From Calamus simplicifolius (Eukaryota; Streptophyta; Magnoliopsida; Arecales; Arecaceae), in NCBI GenBank assembly GCA_900491605.1, contig UESW01004566.1, positions 672,158 to 736,157 on the forward strand: a stretch of DNA of 64,000 nucleotides, given 5' to 3'. The position numbers and the translations under genes are program-made. Numbering within the stretch: the stretch's first letter is position 1; the number at the start of each line of letters is the position of its first letter. The notes beneath the pieces are model-generated. The model was given only the letters and a program-made list of their open reading frames with translations, had not been told where the DNA came from and searched no databases. Below, in pieces: positions 1-12,309 of this stretch.

Positions 1-1250
1 ATTTTTCTATCAAACACTACCTTACTTTTTTTTAAGGTTGTCTAGCTTCCTCTCCAGCGCATACATAAACACAAGGAGAATTGAATTAAGAGAGATGTAT
101 TTAGAGCATTTTTTAGAGTAGAGGGGGCGTTTCCACTTTCCTGCATTTGCTTAAACAATGAGCTTAGGGACAACTTGCATGCCTCAAACTTAAGCACTTT
201 GAATAAATGGCTGTGAGAAGAAGTCAGAAGAATGTGGAATCATAATGTGAACATTGTAATAAAACAATTAATATCCCATACAATATAATCATGTGCAAAC
301 GTGGTGTGCTAATACAACTATAGTTTGACTAATTGGGCTCAAATCTCTCATGCATGCCTTCTTTGGCACTATGGTAGGTCACTTTTTTTCCTCGCTACGA
401 TTAAAGCTTCCCACTTTAATCTTATTGGATGTCTTTAAGTGAAATCATAATGTTGTAACTAAAATTTGGTTGTTTGCTAGGATGACTTGAAATAGTTTCA
501 ATTGAATTTATTCATTTTATTATGAATAACGATTTGCAAGTCTAGAAAATAAAGTACCATTATCATCTTTCTAAACAACAAGTACAATGGTTTTCATTAG
601 ATTAGTGATCTTCTATTAATTCTTTGGCAAAAACTAATGAGAAAGATATGTTTTAAACCAAAAGTAAGAGTTACGGAGGAAGTGTAATAAAACATTGCTT
701 TCTTCTGAGTTAATAATAAAATAAAGATTAAAAATTTTCTTCTAGCTCTAATATGGGGGCCATGTGCATCCATTTGATTAAACTACAAGCCTACATAAAT
801 CTAAGCAAGCAATTTAGGCTTTTCATTTCACATTAGGCCTAACAAGTGACTTTTAGTTTCCACAGACAAAGGTATGTAGTGTTCCCTAGGCAACCTAGGG
901 TTCGAATATGATACATAAAAAGAGTGGTCCTAAGATTGGAGTGCGGTAACTTTAGGATATTAAATATAGTTATATAATAATTATGATTAAAGCAGCAATT
1001 GATTTAAGTTAGGGTGATGGTCAATAATTTAATTTAATATAAGTTCTAGAAGTTGGATCCAAACTTTACTAAGTTAAATGCAGTGAGGTTGGATGCTAAA
1101 TAAGGTACAACGTATGAAAATGCTCGGCAACCAGCAATTACATTTTTTTTAGAAAAATAATAAAAAATATATTAGCAAAATAATAAAATATATTATTTTT
1201 AGGTTAATAAAAAAATCATACAAATGGTCAATAAAATGCATGCTTTGATA
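1..1250. other. AT-rich intergenic DNA, no gene seen
   Basis: No open frame here resembles a protein I recognise, and I see no RNA gene or clear repeat structure. Composition is AT-rich with short A/T runs, typical of plant intergenic sequence. Confidence 0.6.
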
Positions 1251-1263
1251 ACCATAAGCTATA
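1251..1263. repeat. Left target-site duplication of the LINE fragment
   Basis: ACCATAAGCTATA here is identical to 1627-1639, immediately after the poly(A) tail. The pair defines the insertion ends. Confidence 0.85.
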
Positions 1264-1626
1264 TATCTTATGCTGCACATACTCTTCATGCTCAGAGGCT
1301 CTTCATCGAGGGTGATTCCATGACGGTCATCTCCTGGCTGAAGAAGGAGAATTGCCCTCCTGGCCATTCTAATCCGATCCTTAGGGATATTTGGACTATT
1401 ATGCGGGAAATTGACAGTGTCCAGATCCGCATATTTTTAGAGAAGCTAATACGATGGTGGACTGGGTTGCTATTTCAGTGGCCCAGCATGTGGTTCGTGG
1501 TAATGGAGATTGGGAGATCCCTGTCCTTATCCTTTGCAGCAAATTTTGTACTCAGATCTATCTGGGCTGACTCGCACTAGACAAGTATGATCGACCGTCT
1601 GTACCAAAAAAAAAAAAAAAAAAAAA
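1264..1626 (+). mobile_element. 5'-truncated L1-type LINE fragment (RNase H end plus poly(A))
   Basis: The insert is flanked by a perfect 13-bp direct repeat, ACCATAAGCTATA, at 1251-1263 and 1627-1639. It ends in an A-run of about 20 bases just before the right copy, the signature of target-primed LINE insertion. The coding part resembles the C-terminal RNase H domain found in plant non-LTR retrotransposons and related reverse-transcriptase-derived proteins: a FIEGDSMTVISWL block, then a region matching an HIF-REAN-MVDW block one frame over. The frame shifts near 1432, where one C appears to be missing. Only the last few hundred bases of a several-kilobase element are present, so it is a dead copy. 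Confidence 0.85.
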
Positions 1627-1639
1627 ACCATAAGCTATA
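1627..1639. repeat. Right target-site duplication of the LINE fragment
   Basis: Identical 13-mer to 1251-1263, directly following the A-run. Its first A could equally belong to the tail. Confidence 0.85.
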
Positions 1640-4600
1640 GATGATATAAGGCACCATTTGATATCTTTTAGTCTAGAATCTCATTTTCTCTTAAATTATG
1701 TCAAGCTTTTTCTATTTTGTCTTCCAACTCCATGTTCATTTTTTTCAATCCCATGTGCAATGCTACTCCGGCTATAGGTTATGATAAATCTAGAGACTCT
1801 TTTGATGAATCTTAGTAGACTTCAGTGGCCTGTGATCTTGTTTGTTTCTATTTGTTTTTCTTGCAATGGTCTTCATTATCTCAAAGAATCAAGTGGAGTA
1901 CGTAATCACCTTCTTTTCAAGAAAAGTAGTGCAAAAGTCCACATGAGGGTCTTGACTAGTTTTTTTCGTGGCATGTCATCTAGTTGTTAAAGCAACTTGT
2001 TGCCGTTTATAATAGCATGCAATTGTGGCAGTGTTCCTCACTAACATGTTTCATTCAAGCCTAGTTAATTGCAAATATACAATCACCAACCATAGCTTTA
2101 AGTAAAATGTCATGCTGCATGTTGGATGAGTGCCTCAAGGCGTTTGGGTTTCAAGAGGTTGAAAGATGTGAGAATGAGAGTAGATCCAATTAATTTTGAT
2201 ATAGGTTAACCTTACTGTTCTAAGTTTGACTGTTGGTAGCCTTTCTTGGTCTTTTTACACTTCCTCTCATAACTTTTTCAGTTGAGGTGATCCGTAGCAT
2301 AGCCCTAATCCAAAAACTAAGTTTAAGAAGTTGATACCACTTTATTCCATACTACTAAAAAATTATATATTGATCATCCTTAGAGAAAATTATTCAATAA
2401 TGTGATAAAGTTTCAAATATAGCTATTATGAAGAGCTAAAAAAGAGTCTTATAGCCATTGAAACCCCCAAAAGCCACTTCTAATGAAGTGTTTGTAGGTC
2501 ATTATAGTGGTAATGATATGAGATAGGAGGAGAAAGTTTGGTCAACTAGCTAGCAAGTGGGTCAGTAAAATATTTTCTTAGCTCTCATGCACTGAGACTT
2601 TCAATGTTAATGCCCTCCAATGCCTTAAATCCCTATCATTGAATGCAAGCTCCCCCACTTGACAACCGTACGTGGGCTGGAGAGTATAACATAAAATTAA
2701 ACTCAAGAAAGAACCTTTTCATGTGGGGGGACCATATTCCTTTTCTCTATCTAAGAACCTCAACCATGTTATCTATGGATATGTAGTCAAGTAGAATAAT
2801 TAAATAGCATGTAAAAAAACAAGAGAATGGCAAGGAATAATATAATGTATATGGAGCACATCCCCTTCTTGTTGTGGTTTTGTGGTCCATTTCATTGCTC
2901 AAACTACTTGCATTAATTGATCCTTCGCTTGTGTTTGTCCATCCCCATATTAAAAGTCCAAAATGTGGAGACAAGTGAAGAAGAGAGGATTGGATAATTT
3001 TCAAGATGATGCTTTTGTTAATCTTAATTTATCATATTCCTTCCTTGCTTATTGGATAATTCTCAGTCATGGATCCACTTCATGTACAACGAATGGTCCA
3101 AAACACCTTGCCTTGTTTGTTAATATAGGTCCTAATTAATGGTATAAACTCAATGTTAGAGCACCATATTTACCTATTTTACTTACTACATGAACCATGA
3201 ATTAACCATCAAAAGAAGTTAGAGAATGAATTTATCCTGTGCAAGAAAAGGTTTGTATATAAGTTATTCTAGTATGACCACTATAAAAATGTATCTAGTT
3301 TGCTATTTTTTTTAATCTTCAGTATATCTCAGTTTCCATCATTCTATATTTTGCAGCCTGCTTGTAAGCACTCTGTTCATTGGACTAGTTCTAGTTCTAT
3401 GTTTTTGCCAATATAAACACAAGCATTAACGTAAAGTATTGCATAAAGACTGAATAATTTTGCAGGAAGGATTAGGATGAGTCTAAGGCCAGTATGAACC
3501 AGAGTCTGAGTTGATCATGAGTGTAAGCTTTGGACCAATAACCTTCTTAAAGACAAGGGGTAGCATAAGTCTGGCTTCCAAATCTTGTTAGAGGGTCAAG
3601 TTGTTGAATGTGAGCAGCTTTACTAATAAACCATAAGAACAAAGCATGATGTTGGCTGTCGCTCGTATTTTGGCAACTGGCTCAGATTACAGCTTTTTTT
3701 TTTTTTTTTTTTGGCCTTCCCTTGGTAAAAGGATTGGAATCAATTGATGGGATGCTGTATCCATTGCCCTGGTTGGGTTGAGCCATCTCTCTTTCTTTTT
3801 GACCGATGGGCGCAAAAGCGGAAAAGGAGAGGAAAAGAGATTATTATCTCTTCATATAACTTAGACTGGGATCAGTTCACATAAAAAGAGGATAAACTTT
3901 GAATTTTGTGGATAATATCACAATGATAACTGTGACACCATGGTATTAACTAGGCCTCATCTACAAAGAGATGAAAAATATGGATGCTAGAAGATTGGAA
4001 GCTTGAATCATTTGGGTTCACTGCTTGGCTCAAAGGCCCCTTTTTTTTTTTTTTTATTGTTGGTCCTTAGAATAGTACTTTCATTAAAGCAGGGCATCTC
4101 AGGCGTGATTTATAGCAGTCTCAATTGCAATTGGAATCAAATTTGTGAGCTTTTTTTTTTTTTTTTTTGGCATTTAAGCGGGGTTGTGGCTCTCAATGTT
4201 GATGAAAAAACATTAAAAGTCGAACAAACATTAGTTTATATTTAATTCTTACTTGTTAGCCGCAAAATTTGAGTCAATTTTAGATCGTTTCTCATGGCGA
4301 CCGTAATATAAACAACTAAAAGTAACGATTAATCAATCATAGGCACCTCCCCTACCTCTTATAATAAATATATTTATTCTATCCGTTCAATAAATCAATT
4401 TGAGCTTTACTTTTTCTTTAATATAAACAACTATAACGATTAATCAATCATAGGCAAGAGCTTTACTTACATATTGACTTAATAACTCTACAATGATGCA
4501 CTTGTTTTGAGAATTCTCAAACAACAAATTATATTATTTTTTATTTTTAACACTCTGATAACTTTCAAAGAATTATGTATTAAGTTATGATATGCTAAAG

Positions 4601-4993
4601 ATATATGCATGTACATTTTATTCTATCGTGATAAGCCCATGCCAATGATATATTAAGCTTAACTATTATTTGCATGTACAACTCCCTTCATAGAATCTTT
4701 AAACCTCTTCTCCTTTCCTTCTTTTAATTATAATGACATCTTCATTAAAGTTAACTTCCCCCACTAACCACAAAAATAAACATACAAATAGATAAAATTA
4801 TTAGAAACCCAAAGTAATCTTTTTTCTTTTTTCCACCCAAAACACAAGCAAGCTCATTCTTATTTCCCATAGAACCTCAAAACCAGTAATTAACGAAACA
4901 AAAAAAAAAAAAAAAACACGAAATTTTCCCAAGTAGCCATTTCTTTTCTCTTTCTAATTTCGTCCGAATTTTTTTTTTTTTTTTTTTTTTCAA
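1640..4993. other. Intergenic DNA and 3' flank of the BIG GRAIN 1-like gene
   Basis: No recognisable gene. The stretch is AT-rich with long T-runs near 3692-3711, 4031-4045 and 4150-4168, and an A-run near 4899-4916. The T-rich segment just before 4994 lies downstream of the minus-strand gene and probably holds its 3'UTR. No convincing terminal repeats are visible. Confidence 0.5.
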
Positions 4994-6121
4994 TTACAGG
5001 ATGAAGCCGTGGGAAATGGCGCGATTGGTGCCAAAGTAAGTGGTCTCGTACACCGGAAGCTCATCATTGTACCCTCGCCCTCCGATCGCCGTCAGATTCT
5101 CCAACTCGAACAGATCCGAACTTGAATCGCTCCCGTCGTCGTCGTCGTCCTCCTCCTCCTCGCCCTCTAACCCTCGGAGAAGCTCCTCCATCCTCTTCTT
5201 CGCCATCGCAGCCGACGCCGGCAGCCGCCGCGTCACCCCCGCCGCCGGATCTCCGTCGTACAGGCACTTCTGGCCGCACGGCCGGGAGTCCTCGTCCACG
5301 ATCACACTCACCGGGTAGAACCTCACCGACCTTTTCACCCCCTCTCCGGCCAATGCCGCCGGCCGAGCCCTTGATGAGGGGGTCTTGCTCAGGCACGACC
5401 GGGAGTACGAGGACGCCGTCGAGCACGCCGACTCCGCCCCTCGCCTTCCACAGCCACCTCCGGGGGCTGCCCCGGCGGCGTACGGGGCGGTGGTGGATTT
5501 TGACTTCCTTGGGTTCCCGGCCGCGGTGAAGAGGGAGTTGAGGAAGCTGGCGAGGCGGGCCCCCGGCGACGCCGGGGTGTTGGCCTTCTTCAGATTCCGG
5601 AATTTGCTCCGGATCGAGCCCGACTTCTTGTCCTTGTGGTGCTGCGCCGGCGGCGACGCGGCCGCAGGAGGCAGCGGAGGTGGGGGATTCGATCGGGCCC
5701 TCTCAAACCGGTAAAGAAAACCGCCGGTACGGACCGGCCGGAGCCCGGCTGGGCGGGGCACCGACTCGGCCTCTGAGGACGAGAAACCGCCGTAACTGGA
5801 GCAGTCGGAGGAGCTGGAAGTCGAGTTCACCGGGAAACGTCGGTTATCGGGTTTGCGAAGTCCGGTCACCGCCCTTTCGCTCGGCACCGCAGTGCTTCTC
5901 CTCTCTGCCGGCCGCCAGTACTCCGCTGGCGAACTCTGCTGCTTCTTTGCAGCGGCGGGGAAGGTGGCCTCGCGGCGGTCGGGCGCGCCGCCGTTGCGGT
6001 GCTCTCTCGCTGTTCTGCCGTCGGTCTCGTCAATGGAGCGGTAGATGGCGTCGAGGAGGGTCGAGGAGAACGACGGGTTAACGCTACCGCACCGCACTGG
6101 CGGCTTCGCCCGCCTTTCCAT
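4994..6121 (-). CDS. BG1L: BIG GRAIN 1-like protein
   Basis: This intact single-exon frame of 375 residues belongs to the plant-specific BIG GRAIN 1-like family; rice BG1 promotes auxin response and transport and increases grain size. Seen here: the conserved N-terminal block SSTLLDAIYRSIDE at about residues 19-32; a long Ser/Pro/Ala-rich low-complexity middle; a basic segment KSGSIRSKFRNLKKA; a KRSVRFYPVSVIVDE block; an acidic run EEEEDDDDD at about 321-329; and the family-typical C terminus with DLFELENL (336-343) and DELPVYETT (353-361), ending in NRAISHGFIL. The start at 6121 gives the usual ERRAKP-type N terminus. No introns are needed. The coding region is strongly GC-rich against AT-rich flanks, as in many grass and palm genes; this also keeps several other frames open, and those are shadows. 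Family membership is near certain; the subgroup is not resolved. Confidence 0.92.
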   Translation of the reverse strand: MERRAKPPVRCGSVNPSFSSTLLDAIYRSIDETDGRTAREHRNGGAPDRREATFPAAAKKQQSSPAEYWRPAERRSTAVPSERAVTGLRKPDNRRFPVNSTSSSSDCSSYGGFSSSEAESVPRPAGLRPVRTGGFLYRFERARSNPPPPLPPAAASPPAQHHKDKKSGSIRSKFRNLKKANTPASPGARLASFLNSLFTAAGNPRKSKSTTAPYAAGAAPGGGCGRRGAESACSTASSYSRSCLSKTPSSRARPAALAGEGVKRSVRFYPVSVIVDEDSRPCGQKCLYDGDPAAGVTRRLPASAAMAKKRMEELLRGLEGEEEEDDDDDGSDSSSDLFELENLTAIGGRGYNDELPVYETTYFGTNRAISHGFIL

Positions 6122-6700
6122 TGCAGCAACCAGCCGAAAAGCAAAGACAAAGACGATTTTCTTTTCTTTTTTTTCTTTTTTTTTCCTCTACAGTTATTAA
6201 ATTTGGAATTTTTTTTTTTTTTTTTTTTTGGGAGAGGAGGAGAGAACAGAGGAGGGAATGGAAGAAGACGAGAACGGATGGTGAGGGGGGGACGCGATGG
6301 CGAGGTTGGAGAGGCGGAGGGCCGAGACGCGCGCCCTTTTAGCTCTCACGAGCGGAGACGGAGCTGACGTGGCATTTCGCTCTGTTCTTTAGGTGGTGGG
6401 CCCCGGGTGATGTCGTCCGTCTGATTCTCTCGGATCTGAGGCTGACGGCGGTGGAGGAGGTGTTCCTGTGGGCCCCTTCCGGTATCCGATTCGCCGCCTC
6501 ACCTCAGGTACGCTTACCATCCTGCCGTTATAATACTCCTTAACGGAGTAACGGTCTTTATTTTTTCCGTCAAAGTAATCGCTAGTATTATAACCTGGTA
6601 AGGGTAACGCGCATGGCCGCCGTCATTTTAGACCATGGGTGGGTAGCGCGTGGGTTTGGTTCCGGTGACCGAAGGTGAGCGTACAAGTCAGTTTAGCGAC
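6122..6700 (-). promoter_or_regulatory. 5'UTR and proximal promoter of the BIG GRAIN 1-like gene
   Basis: Directly upstream of the start codon, read on the minus strand, is a purine-rich (GA/A) leader; on the plus strand it shows as pyrimidine runs at about 6160-6230. A GC-rich block follows. An ACGT core sits in GACGTGGCA near 6366. I see no clear TATA box, so the transcription start cannot be placed. Confidence 0.4.
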
Positions 6701-9700
6701 AAAATTTCATTCCTAAAATGTCCCTACAGGCTAGTTCTCTACTAACGTATCTTAATAAAATAATTGGAATTATGGGAAGAATTCGTGTACCCAAAGGCGC
6801 GGAGGAGAGGAGAGAGCGGGAGGGAGATTCTTTGCCATTTCGGTGATCGTTTTGCGAGCTCCTGGGGGAATGCGCGATTCTGCATGGCAGCAAATGGGTG
6901 GTGGGGCCACCGGGGGAAGGGAAGGGAAGGGAATATCTTATAATTAAGTAATTTACCACCGGGGACCATCGTATGCGGTTAGAGAGGGAGGGTGCTTGCG
7001 GTGGAAGCGAACGGCAGGCGCACGGGGATTCAAATCTTTGCTTTTATTATTGTTGCGGGAACTTTGGGTGAATACCCCGCCGTCCTTTGAATGCTTGTAG
7101 TTGTACCCCCCTACTCGCCCTGGTGTCTTCGATTCCATAGCTCTTATAACTTAGAAAGCTTTTTCCATAATCTTAGCTATTTTATGCCATGCTGGAAGGA
7201 TAAGCTATATCACAAAAAAATGCCAATAAATTGATGGATCCGTCCAATTAACTGGTTAGCAAATTAAAATGATTTAAATAAAAGCTTATTAATAAAAGAT
7301 AAATAAATCTTATAGCTCAAAAATTTAAGAAGATGTAATTCATAGCAGATAAATTTGAGCTATAACATAACATAATACTGTTCTTTTTATTTAATATAAA
7401 ATTATTATATTTTAATAATTTACATACTTTTTTTTTTTGTTTCATCGCTGAATGAGGCATGCATCACCGGCCCGTATCTTGGTCAAAGATTTCCGCTCTG
7501 TAGTATACCTTCTTAGCAAATAATTTATGATCTTTTAATCTTTAAGGCTTGTTATTCAAAATCTAGTTTTTTGATGGTTGGTTTTAAACAAGAAAATTTG
7601 CTTTGACTTTTGAAAAAAAGAATCATTAGTATGGCGACTTGCTATCTTACGAGAACGAGATGTGTGAAACTATGAAAGTTTTGATTGTTCTGAAGTGCGT
7701 CTCATAATAAATTTGGACAGAATTTTTATTTTTTCAAAAAAAAAAAAAATTGTCATTGAGTGGCAAAAAGTAGCAAATTAGAACATAGTAAGTTGCCCAT
7801 GCATGAATCAGCAACACATATTGGATGCATTTCTGAACAAGCTTTATATATTGCTTAAAGTTCACTACTCAAGATACCAATATATATAAAATCCTATGAA
7901 TGATGCTAAATAATTACTACTAATTAGGCAATTAAACAAGACGCATTGCAATATTCATCCAATCTACTGGTAAAAAAGGATGCATGCATGCCATTTAATT
8001 CTGCCTGGGTACTGGTCTCATATCTCCAAGAAAGAGTCGAATTTAATGCCATCTGCTCCTTGTGAACTCATCTCAGATCTTTGGAATGGGTGAGAATGTT
8101 CCAGTACGTGTGACAGGACGAGTTAAACAACCATATCCCTGATGAAAAAGTATATATATATATATATATCCAGATTATATATACCAGGCTTCATTGCACC
8201 TGTCTAATCGAGCACGTCCTTGTTGGGTTGCTGAAGCTTGTGCCTGCGCGTGAGCTCCAACGTAGTTAAACAAGCGCCAGGCGCATGGAGCAAAAAGGGA
8301 GCACGCATGGCATGGGGCAAAAAGGTGGCATGGCCTCGGTGATGCACTAATCATCAGCCCTCGTGGCTTCTCTTTCTAGGCTTTTGGGAGGGTAGGGTGG
8401 TCCTCTTGGAGATTTTTGAATTGGAACTGGGGAAGTTTCTGAAGCCTAGGGAGCATCATGGTCTGTCCTCACTGGATTCAATGATCAGTAAGAAGAAGAC
8501 ACGGGAGAGGAATGTGTGAGATTAAAGCAACAGAAGGAAAAAGAAAGCTGTATAAAAGAAAGAAAAGCAGAGCCAGTGGGCACTGTTCCCTTTGCTCGAT
8601 CGATCTCACCGCCAGGTTACTTCATATTCTTGTCGATAAAAGGAGGGGTGATGGCTGAGCCGATTCTTGCTTTGAAGGATTCTTTTGAAAGGGGAGTATA
8701 ATATAGTTAATTTCTATCCAGGAGGAGCAGGAACTTTTGAGGATAAATGTGATTTTTATTGATCGAAAGATAAATATGATTTATAAGAAAAGGTTCTTTA
8801 ATTGGTGCAGCAGTTTGATGCGTTTATAGCTTCATAGTGTCTCTCTTGCTAGCTGCAGTAATTTCGGCATTGGAGGTCAAATATATATGTTGCTCCTAGC
8901 TTGTGAAAGGAAGCATATCGATCGGCATCCGGTGATGCACATCAAATTAATACTCAATTGTAGGTATGTAACTTCTTGTGATAGAATGAAGGGTTTCAAT
9001 TGATATTAATTAAAGATATCTTCAATCTTTAACTCAAAATTTTGGATCTTATATTTTTAATTATTACAATTTAGTTCTTTATATTTTAATAATGCAATAT
9101 TAATTGTTCATAACTCATAACACAAATTAATTAAGCTGGTTAAAATTAGTGAAATAGTTGTGTATTAATCTATTAATTAGTCTATATATTTGCATCAGAA
9201 TGATACGTTAATTATTTTATCAATTGATCTTATGTGATGATACAATTAATAGCAATACAATATTCTTAAAATGTGAGGATTAAATTGTAACAATCAAAAA
9301 TTTAACAAACAAAATAACTTTTGAGCGAAAGTTTGGAGACTAAAAGTCTATTAATTTTAGCCTTAAGATGAAAAGTCAGTGCTGTTTGCTCTAGCTAGGC
9401 TCCTTGAGATTTGGAGAAAAACAACCCTTTCATTTTTTTAGAGTAAAAATTCGAGTCATTCTAGTTTGATACAATAAGAATGTAAAATTTCTTTATAAGC
9501 GAAAATTTTTGTTTTACATTCCCATTTATTCTAGTTAAATCGTTAGGGTGATCAATGATAGGAAGAGTTCTTGAGATGATGATAAAAAGAAGGCATAGAA
9601 TTTATTGATGAATTATGGAAAGGCTCAAGGTATAGTGTGAGAAAAATTTGTTGGAGGATTGTTTAGGTCACTTCAGAACGTAACTTCCATGGAGATGACA

Positions 9701-10817
9701 CTGAATCCCGAGCATTTGAAATCTCTTAAATTACTACCTAATTATTTGCTATGTGCTCGGAATCTATAAATTCAAGATATTCAAAACAACGTACCATCCC
9801 ACGGCTAGGACTAATGGTAGAGTATTTCCAGCTTTCTCTCATCATGCATGAGATATTTTTGGTCATTTTGATGGATGAAATTAATCTTTTGATTGGTTAA
9901 AGAGCTTTGGTAATGTAGAGTTAATGTTTCTTTCTCATCATGCACTTGTGGACCTATACTTATAATGTAGAGTTGTTTTCCTTTTTTTTCTTGGAGTAGG
10001 GTTCCACATTGCCTGAAAGGGATGGATGAAGCCTGAAGGTGATTTCATTAGTCATTTGCTTGCATGGCCCTCTAACCTATTGCGAAAGGCCAACTTAGAA
10101 TCTTTGGAAGATCTCTTATCTCTTGACAGCAACAGTGGAGAGCTAGCAAGTGGTGGGTGGGAATACATCAAACCCCCACGCCTAATGCTTTTTTGGCTCC
10201 ATGTAGTGCGGCGGCAGTGCACGTCAACTGGATTTTGGAAGTTTTAGGCCATGGAGATCAAGCCACCCTATAAAATGGAATCTTTGAATACCTGTCCTTG
10301 ACATCTAGCAAAGTTAGTCAGACATTTGTGTGGAAAAGAAATGGAAAAGATTCCAACAATTCATATATAGTTTGATTTGGTTTGGATCGTTTTATTATTC
10401 ACAAGTTTGCAGTGAAATCAAGTGGTGCCAAATAATTTGTGTTTTGGATTTGATGTACTTTTTACCAAGAATTCATAGGCTTTTTACCATGTAGCATCTG
10501 GGATAGCACTAAAGCTAAAGTTCAGGTGATCAGAAGGAGGTAAACAAATGGTGCTAGCTAGAGGAGCATTAACAAATCTCTAATCTGAAACTGAATCATT
10601 CTCTTTTCGTAATTTGTGAATTAATGTTCAGTAGGTAATTATGATTATGGTGATGAAAGGCTCGAAAAAGATCAGCAAAAAGGACAAGAATAAGAAAATC
10701 GCCAAGTTTAGTTTACTGTTGCTGTGTGCAATGGCTGATTGTTTATGTGTTCATCAACAGCCAGTAGAAACTGGGGGTAAACTAGAATGCAACGGCCAAC
10801 AGTCTGTTTTGGACCGC
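6701..10817. other. Intergenic DNA, no gene seen
   Basis: About 4 kb without a supportable gene. It contains a TA microsatellite at about 8151-8169 and mixed AT-rich sequence. Short open frames, such as 8516-8701 and 10026-10247, match nothing I recognise and show no family features. Confidence 0.5.
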
Positions 10818-11463
10818 TGATGTGGTTGTTCGAGCCGCGTTAGAGTTGATGGAAGAAGCAACTGATGGAACCCCAGCTTCGGCCTCCGAGACCCCCTTGG
10901 CCTCCGAGACCTTATGTTCCCTTGATCTCGGACTCCAGGTTTCCTCTATCTCGAGCCGTCTAACACTATCATGTAGCTCACCAACCATCTTCAGCTGCCA
11001 CGTAGCCCACTAACTGTCTGTAATTATGCATGGCCACTATTTGTAATAGCGCACGTCTGACATGACTAGGCCCATCTGTCATCTGTGGCGCCGCACCTGG
11101 TAGATGGCTTGCGGGACAAGATACCTCTGACATGCTTAGTGTCGGTTGCGACCTGTCTTTATCAGCCCGGCCATATGCCCGTTACCGAACAACAGTGCCT
11201 CAGAATTAACCATCTTTCGATAGCGAGAAAGGGGATCTTCAAACAGGTATAAGAACCTACACTCACAATAAGGGAAGGGATATGAACTCAAGTTCTCTAG
11301 TCACTTTTATTAGCTCTTTTTTTTCACTATTTTCAAGTCGCTTACTTGAGCGTCGGAGGGTTCCCATCGGTACAATCGGTCTTTAGAGACTTTTTACAGG
11401 AGCTTCTTTGAGGAAGAGGATCTACGTTTTTCGGTATCGAAGGAACATGACTTGGTGGCAACA
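10818..11463 (+). mobile_element. Solo LTR of a TAT-like Ty3/gypsy element
   Basis: The segment starts TGATGTGG and ends GGCAACA, so it has TG...CA ends. The five flanking bases are ACCGC (10813-10817) and ACTGC (11464-11468), an imperfect target-site duplication differing by one transition. Inside are TATAAG at 11248-11253 and, about 97 bp downstream, CTTGAGCGTCGGAGGGT at 11345-11361, a motif shared with the other TAT-type LTRs here in the same orientation relative to the TATA box. No internal region is attached, as expected after LTR-LTR recombination. Confidence 0.65.
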
Positions 11464-12009
11464 ACTGCTAATCCTGCATTAGGAATCAAAAGATAAAGCA
11501 GATTGGCAGTTGGAATTGGAATTAAGCAGTCAAGCTCAGGAAACTTTAACCGTCCGTGAGAATTTGGATTCACGATAAAATACGTTGCACCCACAAAACT
11601 ATCATATATGTTTGGTGCGTGGTCGCCCCTTTTTTTCGACAAAACCGAAAAAAAAAGGGTCCTTTGAGCTCATATCTTTCCATCTATCTTCCTCTACTGG
11701 TCAGTAGCTTGCTAGGTTTCCTGTGGAGATAGAGCTTGTTCCCCTAGCATGAGAAGTTCTATCACCAGGGTATTTTATACTAATTATCAATTTAGCCTTA
11801 TCTTTGTCATAGACGAGCCTTTAGGTTTGCTACCAGCTGTAAACTCTAGAGCACTGATTTATTTATGTCTGTAAGGAAGAAAGTTGTTTTGATTTATTTA
11901 TATATGAAGTAAGTTGACTAGGCAGTGTTTCTTTTCCTTTTTTTTTCGTTTTTTTTCATTTTGTTATTGAGAAACTTTTGATCTATAAGGAGCAAGCTTA
12001 TTTTTTGGT

Positions 12010-12068
<59 letters not shown>

Positions 12069-12309
12069 CTTCTGAAGTTTACTGTTGTAATGAAAGATTA
12101 GGCTGCTAAGAATGGAATCAACTGACGATTTTGCATCCTATAGACATGAACTAAATTGCTTATTTCACCTGTTCATTTCTTGTGTGATAAATAGCAAATT
12201 ATTTTGTTGAGCATATGATGTCTTTCTTGAATCCCTCCAATGCGAACTTGGAGTACATAATAACAAGAAAGAGCTAGGTGTGTAATGTGGAGCATTTATT
12301 ATTAAGAAC
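11399..12309. repeat. Copy 1 of a roughly 0.9-kb duplicated segment
   Basis: This stretch, from the last 65 bases of the solo LTR to the sequence ATTAAGAAC, recurs at 26,812-27,720. In the parts I aligned by eye identity is about 97%, lower in the LTR end. Both copies carry the same T-run/A-run inverted pair, the same long TA tract and the same flank. This copy is interrupted at 12,309/12,310 by a retrotransposon LTR; the other copy continues past that point. No gene is recognised inside. Confidence 0.85.
12011..12064. repeat. (TA)n microsatellite
   Basis: About 27 uninterrupted TA units. The same tract sits at the equivalent place in the duplicate copy, near 27,427-27,474. Confidence 0.95.

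Noticed and set aside
5064..6081. Several long open frames on both strands over the BIG GRAIN 1-like gene
   Set aside because: They result from the high GC of the true frame at 4994-6121 and show no family blocks.
8183..8195. ACCAGGCTTCATT, the core of miR166
   Set aside because: Only 13 bases match, the 5' TCGG and 3' CCCC of the mature sequence are absent, and I could not find a pairing star arm upstream.
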